From the NCBI RefSeq assembly GCF_036785885.1, contig NC_092323.1, forward strand, positions 1,900,501 to 1,964,500: 64,000 bases of DNA. Reading direction: 5' to 3'. This stretch comes from Coffea arabica (Eukaryota > Streptophyta > Magnoliopsida > Gentianales > Rubiaceae). A model generated the notes under the pieces. That model worked only from the letters and a program-made list of their open reading frames with translations. It was not told the DNA's origin and did no database searches. This document shows positions 58,633 to 64,000 of this stretch, one piece after another (the stretch's first letter is position 1; each line of letters starts with the position of its first letter). A program made the position numbers and the translations under genes.

Positions 58633-61333
58633 TTGCTGTCCAGCGTTGAGGACTCTTTCCTCATTTTAGGTTTCTGTCTGTCAAATTTTCTTCTGTAGAA
58701 TCAAGAAAATCACCTTCGTCATTGAGCTATATGCAGTATGCCCTTTTTGTTGTGTAGTAATGAAGACAAATTTGATCAAATGGATAGATCGACATGGGTC
58801 GAATGTAAAGCTGGGATAGAGGATCGGTGATATTCCCGAATGAGATGAAATTCTTTCATTTTGGTGGAGTCGGTGGAGGATTTACTTTCTGACAGCGCAA
58901 GAAAATTGGAGAAAAAATCTAGCGCACCCCATGTCCATGATGGGGCGGTGTCCTAGGTTTGGAAATTCGTCCCAATTCCGATATTGCGTTTCTGATTATA
59001 CTTGCAAAAAGCTATATGCCGATGGATGAGGTGTGAGGAGTTATTGCAGATGAATTAAGGCTCATCTCATTTTGGTTTAGTATGCGGCAAATGGAAACTT
59101 TTTGTTATGCAGTCAGTCAACACACTATTAAGGATTTTTTAAAAAAATTATTAATTTTTTTGCTCAATTAAATACGATTCTTAGACAAGGTTAAAAAAAA
59201 AAAGAAAAGAATGTTATCTATCCTTCTGGCTTAGAGAGCATAATTAGTTAAAGAATGAATGCATCAATTAAAGGAGCTCTTGGGTGCGGACTGCGGAGGG
59301 GGACTTTGATTTAATGGCTAAAGTTTGTGCTTTTTCCTGTGGAGGACTGAAAAAATAAATAAATAAGGGTTCAGTTGGGTAAAGCTGCGATAATGAATAA
59401 GGGTTCAGTTGATCAGTGTGTGGTTGCTTGCTAGCTGCTTAATTATGGTGTGGTCGTCTAAATCCATCCTCCCCGCATGACAATACTAATGTATCTATAT
59501 GTTACGTTACGTTACTACTGGGACGGCGGTGGTGGGAACTGGCAAGGGCCTCATTCTAGAACTATGGGCGGTTTTTAAAGCCATTTACAAATTACAACAA
59601 CTCAAGAAAAAAAAAAAAGGGCAGAATGGGTTGAGCGGAATCAAGGAATGTTAAAAGACTTTTAAGTCTTAATGGACAGGAGATCAAGGATTTAAACATT
59701 ACTTTTCATTAATATGTTACTATATGTGACTTTTTTCAAATTCATACGAAATTTGTTTGGTATAATAGTGATTCAGTTTCTGCCGGATTTTTTAGGTTTT
59801 GTTGAGCCACTAAGTTAGGCTGAAATAGAAATAAGTGTATAAGCAAATTAGGCTAGCTGCTGACGTCTAATGAAAAAAAAAATGCTTGCTTGTGAATGAC
59901 AAGAAGAAACATGTGATCTATGTAAACGGTAGGGATGGGTGCAGTCAAAAGTCAAAAAGAACAAAACGCAAGCGTGCCTTTTTAAGAGTTTTGATTGGGA
60001 CATGTGAGATCTGGAACCAGAGACTGTCGAGACGGACGATCGGATGATGTAAAGGCGTGGATGGACCGCCCCCACAATTCCTTGATTTCACAATGCAACC
60101 CAACCAGGCAGGAGTGGACAACTCAGCGCGCGGATCGCTGGCTCAATAAACTCCCTCCCAACCAAAAGTAGCAAAAATGAAAAATTAAAAGTGATCGATC
60201 ACATGCGACCGACTCATTTGGCTTGGGATAAGATCTCGTTTACGCCTTCTGGACGTGGATAGCCGCCGGGCTAATAAGGGGTGGGATTCCATTCCGGTGA
60301 TAGTCGGCAATCTCGTTTATTCAAATGGAGGGGGTGGAGAATTTTTTCCATTTTTTCTTTTTTTTTTTGGGTCATATTTGGTCCTATCTCATTCTCACTC
60401 AATTTGCATCCGTAACAAGCCTCCTGCTGCTGCTGCTGCTGCTGCTGGCCACACAAGTAGCTAGTTGTACTTGTAAGCGGCTCCCCGGCTAACTGTGTGT
60501 GTGTCTTGGATTGTCCAAACACGAGCGACCGTCTATATTTACATTACCTCTTTTTTTTTTTTTTTTTTGGCCTTTTGGAAAAGACATTACTCATAACCAA
60601 GTTAATTCGAACTGGGTTTTTCTTAATTATTGATCGGGTTTCTCTTAATATTGATGCACAAAGTAAAAGCCGTGGTCCAACTCTTGACCTTTCCTAAACT
60701 GAAGTCTACTCCAACCCAAAAAAAAAAAAAAAAAAATGACAGAGAGAGATATTGAAGGCTGAGGTTTGGCAAGAAATTGGGCCCAGGTCTCTGTCTGAGC
60801 GTGAAATAATTCTAATACTTGTCAGGTCTTGCAAGCTTACATCATTCAAGTTTCAATTTAAAATCAACAGAATTTTGGACTAAATGTAACTAGATTGTGA
60901 AGCCGTAATAATACGTAACATTTAATTCTGTAGATCGAAAAAAAAAAATAATACGTAACATTAATTCTGTAGATCGAATATGTATTCAAAAAGGGAAAAA
61001 AGTTAAAAGAAAATAGTTGTATATGAACAAAGACGCACGTAATTGGTCCTCTCCTCCCCCATAACAATGGCTCAAATCATCCATTGCATGAAACAAGTGA
61101 GAGGACCACAATAGCAACACGTAGACGCAATAAGCCAACGTGGTAGATAGATCGATGTGGATAAGGTGACCGTTGAGTTGCTTCAAAAGTCATCTTATAT
61201 GCACCGTCCGACCAACTTCTGCCTTCAAATCTCCGCATTACAACTGTCCTGTCCACCCCACCCGCAACTGAGATACTCGGCCCATTCATTTCTTTTTACG
61301 TACACTACTGTTGTGAAATTTTTTTCTTTCTCG
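58633..61333. other. Intergenic, no gene recognised
   Basis: After the GHS1 3' region the DNA is AT-rich with short frames only. A (CTG)7 run lies at about 60,424-60,446. A duplicated AATACGTAACATTAATTCTG-like unit with TGTAGATCGAA lies at about 60,907-60,980. No protein family recognised on either strand. Confidence 0.5.
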
Positions 61334-62279
61334 GGATAATTTTAGAAACCTCCCCTTAGGTTTCATGAAATATCACTTAGCTCCTCTGAGGTTTTCAAAA
61401 TATCACTTAGCACCCCTCAATTTGACATTTTTGTAACATTGTCAGCCCTTCTAATCAAAAGTAATATTAGAAAATTCATGTTTGAGGAGAGAGACTATTT
61501 TAGTGCCCTTAATACCATTAAGCTATTTAAAAAAATGAACATTTTACAAACCAAGAAAAAAAACTAAATTGAAACCATCTTAAAAGTGAGGAGATAAAAG
61601 TTTGTGAAGATTTATATGTTACCGTCAATGTCACTTCTGTAGCAGAGAGAGATAGTAAAAGCAAATACTATTCTTCAAATCATTTCCACAAATAAAAACC
61701 TTCCATAGTGTTAAAAGCAATTGGCAAGTCAAACTTATGCATTCGAGCAAAAAAAAATCAGCAATAGATGAAATCAATTTCAATATCATATAAATAATTT
61801 ACTCAAAATAAGCTGACTTTTTTTTTAGGGGAGTGAAAGACTAAATTTTTATTACAAAAAGAAAAAGTTATAATTTGAAAAATCACAGAGTTTGGAGTTT
61901 CAATTACTTCATTTCTCCGGTGCTCTACATGAATAGAAACAAATAAATAGATAAATATAGTTGTGAAACACAAAAAAAAAGGAAAAAAAAAAATCTGCAA
62001 CTACTCTTCTCCAAACGTGCTGAATATTTCATTGACACTTGCACTTCAATTATATATATGTATGTATGTATAAATATTGTTAAAGAAAAGTAGAAATTTT
62101 AGAGAAAGAAAAAACAAGTTTAGAAAGTTTAAATATGAGGGTATTATTGACAATTTTTCACCATTGATATTGGCATATGGTGCCACTATTACTTCAAGGG
62201 CGCTAAGCGAGATTTTGAAAAGCTCAAAGGAGCTAGGTGATATTTTGTGAAACCTCAAGTAAGGTTTCTAAAATTATCC
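61334..62279. mobile_element. Long-TIR MITE (Mutator-like?), copy 2
   Basis: GGATAATTTTAGAAACCT at the left and the same sequence inverted at 62,279. The arms remain alignable for about 90 bp (shared ATATCAC, TTAGCTCC or CTAGCTCC, and GAGnTTTTCAAAAT). 946 bp, interior AT-rich with no coding. The flanks are both T-rich (TTTTTTCTTTCT and TTTTTTATTTCT), perhaps a decayed target duplication. Confidence 0.7.
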
Positions 62280-64000
62280 ATTTTTTATTTCTAGAGGAAT
62301 AACAACGTGCTGAATTAATGCAAAGCATTAGATCACTCCCAAGGCTTCAAATGAATTGAGTCAAGTTAAATTTTAATCTAATTGAATTGAGTTTCGATTT
62401 AATTTTTCAAGTTCAAAATCAAGCTCAAACTCGACAAATTCTCGGTATAAAGTTCGAACTCCAATCAAGTTTGGTGTTAAATATTATGGATATATATATA
62501 ATTTGATTATTAAAATAAAAATATTATATATATAATCGAATTGACTCACAAAATAACAAATTTAATTTCTTTAGGGTTGAGTTCGAGTCTAAACTCGATT
62601 TGAGTTTGATGCTAACCAATCTCTAAGTCGAATTTTGACTCAAGTTGCTCTTGAGCGTTTTGATTCGTACGTAGCTCTACCCTCCCTCAACAGAAAAAAA
62701 AAAAAGTTACGTACGAAAATAAATAAGTAAAGTATGAGTTATGTAGAGACGACAAAAACACAAATTGACAATCCAATTCCAGGCTACACGTGTGGTGGGT
62801 GTGTGTGTGAAGACAATCCAATTAATGGACTGAAGCTGAATGAATCAGCCATCCTCTCTTTGTCATGTGTCAAAGGCGGACGCAGGCAAAGTGCATCTGA
62901 TTGATTGGTTGTGGTTCACACGCCAGCCACACCTACGACACGACGATCTCGCATCCAACTTGCCCTCATTTCATGGGAGATCTTCGATCTCATCTTAAAA
63001 ATTTAAAATGTAAAAAACGGGAGGTTATTTTATTATACCCGACCCAATTCTAGTACTATGATTTTGCACCTCCACTCAACTCCGATCCGCTAAAAAGACT
63101 TTTCATCAATCATTCATTGATCCTTAGTCAACTAAAGTGCCAGCCGGCCAGTCACTGAGCCACAATTCCTAACACTGTAATTATTACGTTCATTATTAGT
63201 ATACAGCAAGAGGAGGAAAAAAAAATGCAGCAATGTCTATCTAGACGATAAAAAAAAAAAATCGTTGCCTTTTACTATTTACGTGTCTAGAGTCGCTCAT
63301 GTAGTATATTATATATATATATATATAGGGGGAGAGGGGGGCCGGGGTGGTGAAAAAAGGCGATCAGCTTTACGTAAGCATCAGTCAATGCAATAATGCA
63401 ATAAGCGGGTATCAAATACAACACCAATATGTAGAGCCAAAAGCCAGGTCATCGATAGCTATGTCTTTCCTTTTTTTTTTTCGTTTGGGTAATAATCAAT
63501 CAATAGTTATTATGTCTGATGATAACTAATGAAGTGAAGAGGATGACGTGGCATCATCTCTGCGACTTCCCCATCCCTCATCCAATCAGGATCCTCATCC
63601 AATCATTCATTCATTTATTATTATTAAAGTGTATTGACGACCATGAGAACCTCTTTCACCTACAAGCTTCTCCTTATCATTTCTGTTAGTACTACTGTTT
63701 GAAAAAAATTCACCCACCATTTTTTATTTTCCCCATAACAATTCCTAACTTTCATTGCAACACACTAATAATAATTCACTCCAACTCCATGTTAGAAAAG
63801 TAAGAGCGCCCCCCACATATTAGTTAGTTTAGAAAATTAAAGCTAATTTTTTTTTTAAAAAAAAATAATGAAATACAAGATCAGTGATAACACGTGCAAG
63901 TACGTACATATTTGTCTAGAAAAACAAGAGGGCCCACATTTTTTTTTCCCCACATTTACACACACACACCATTATGATTAAGTATGACTTGGCATTAATT
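62280..64000. other. Intergenic, no gene recognised
   Basis: About 62,370-62,660 is a degenerate inverted repeat built on TCAAACTCGA / TCGAnTTGAGTTTGA motifs, common in plant dispersed repeats. A (TA)n run lies at about 63,308-63,328. The rest is AT-rich with microsatellites and short frames. A promoter of a gene beyond the window is possible but not shown. Confidence 0.4.

Noticed and set aside
1-64000. LTR retrotransposon, endogenous virus, CRISPR, rRNA or phage features
   Set aside because: No paired long terminal repeats, reverse-transcriptase or capsid-like coding, spaced repeat array or rRNA sequence was seen.

Overview
The window is nuclear DNA from a flowering plant, almost certainly a eudicot. 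Evidence: AT-rich intergenic DNA, GT-AG introns with T-rich tracts, plant-type proteins (plant TOM20, DCD-domain protein, plant-type sulfite oxidase without a haem domain, plastid bS21/GHS1), and many MITEs and Helitrons. The MITE families suggest an asterid, but this is only an impression. Exon boundaries below were built by hand from splice sites, frame continuity and remembered family sequences.

Layout. 0-0.93 kb: a lone RIC1-like exon just inside a Helitron 3' end. 3.8-7.6 kb (-): TOM20. 8.0-11.1 kb: a block of MITE-like elements, one with a 500-bp pyrimidine tract. 13.0-15.1 kb (+): DCD-domain N-rich protein. 15.5-22.6 kb: transposon block with one apparently full-length Helitron (18,224-21,067, minus), a further Helitron 3' end and a Helitron 5' end. 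23.0-26.4 kb (+): POT1. 27.2-30.0 kb (+): plastid M48 peptidase (PGM48-like). 32.0-36.0 kb (+): sulfite oxidase. 36.9-41.7 kb (-): FIGNL1. 43.8-45.8 kb (-): SWP73/BAF60. 48.8-50.1 kb (-): kelch/F-box protein with a near-perfect miR2111 site. 51.5-54.3 kb: MITEs, including a Stowaway nested in another element. 55.3-58.6 kb (+): GHS1/plastid bS21. 58.6-64 kb: no gene recognised.

The genes are unrelated housekeeping functions: mitochondrial import, stress/cell death, telomere maintenance, plastoglobule proteolysis, sulfite detoxification, meiotic recombination control, chromatin remodelling, shoot-root signalling and plastid translation. They are linked by ancestry rather than pathway. The order TOM20 - DCD - M48 - FIGNL1 - kelch - GHS1 matches, from memory, Arabidopsis At3g27080-At3g27160. 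Sulfite oxidase and SWP73, interleaved here, lie together in Arabidopsis at At3g01890-At3g01910.

I found no convincing undescribed multi-gene system. The most useful observations are the miR2111 site, the Helitron structures and captured RIC1 exon, the apparent GC-AG intron in sulfite oxidase, and the interleaved synteny.
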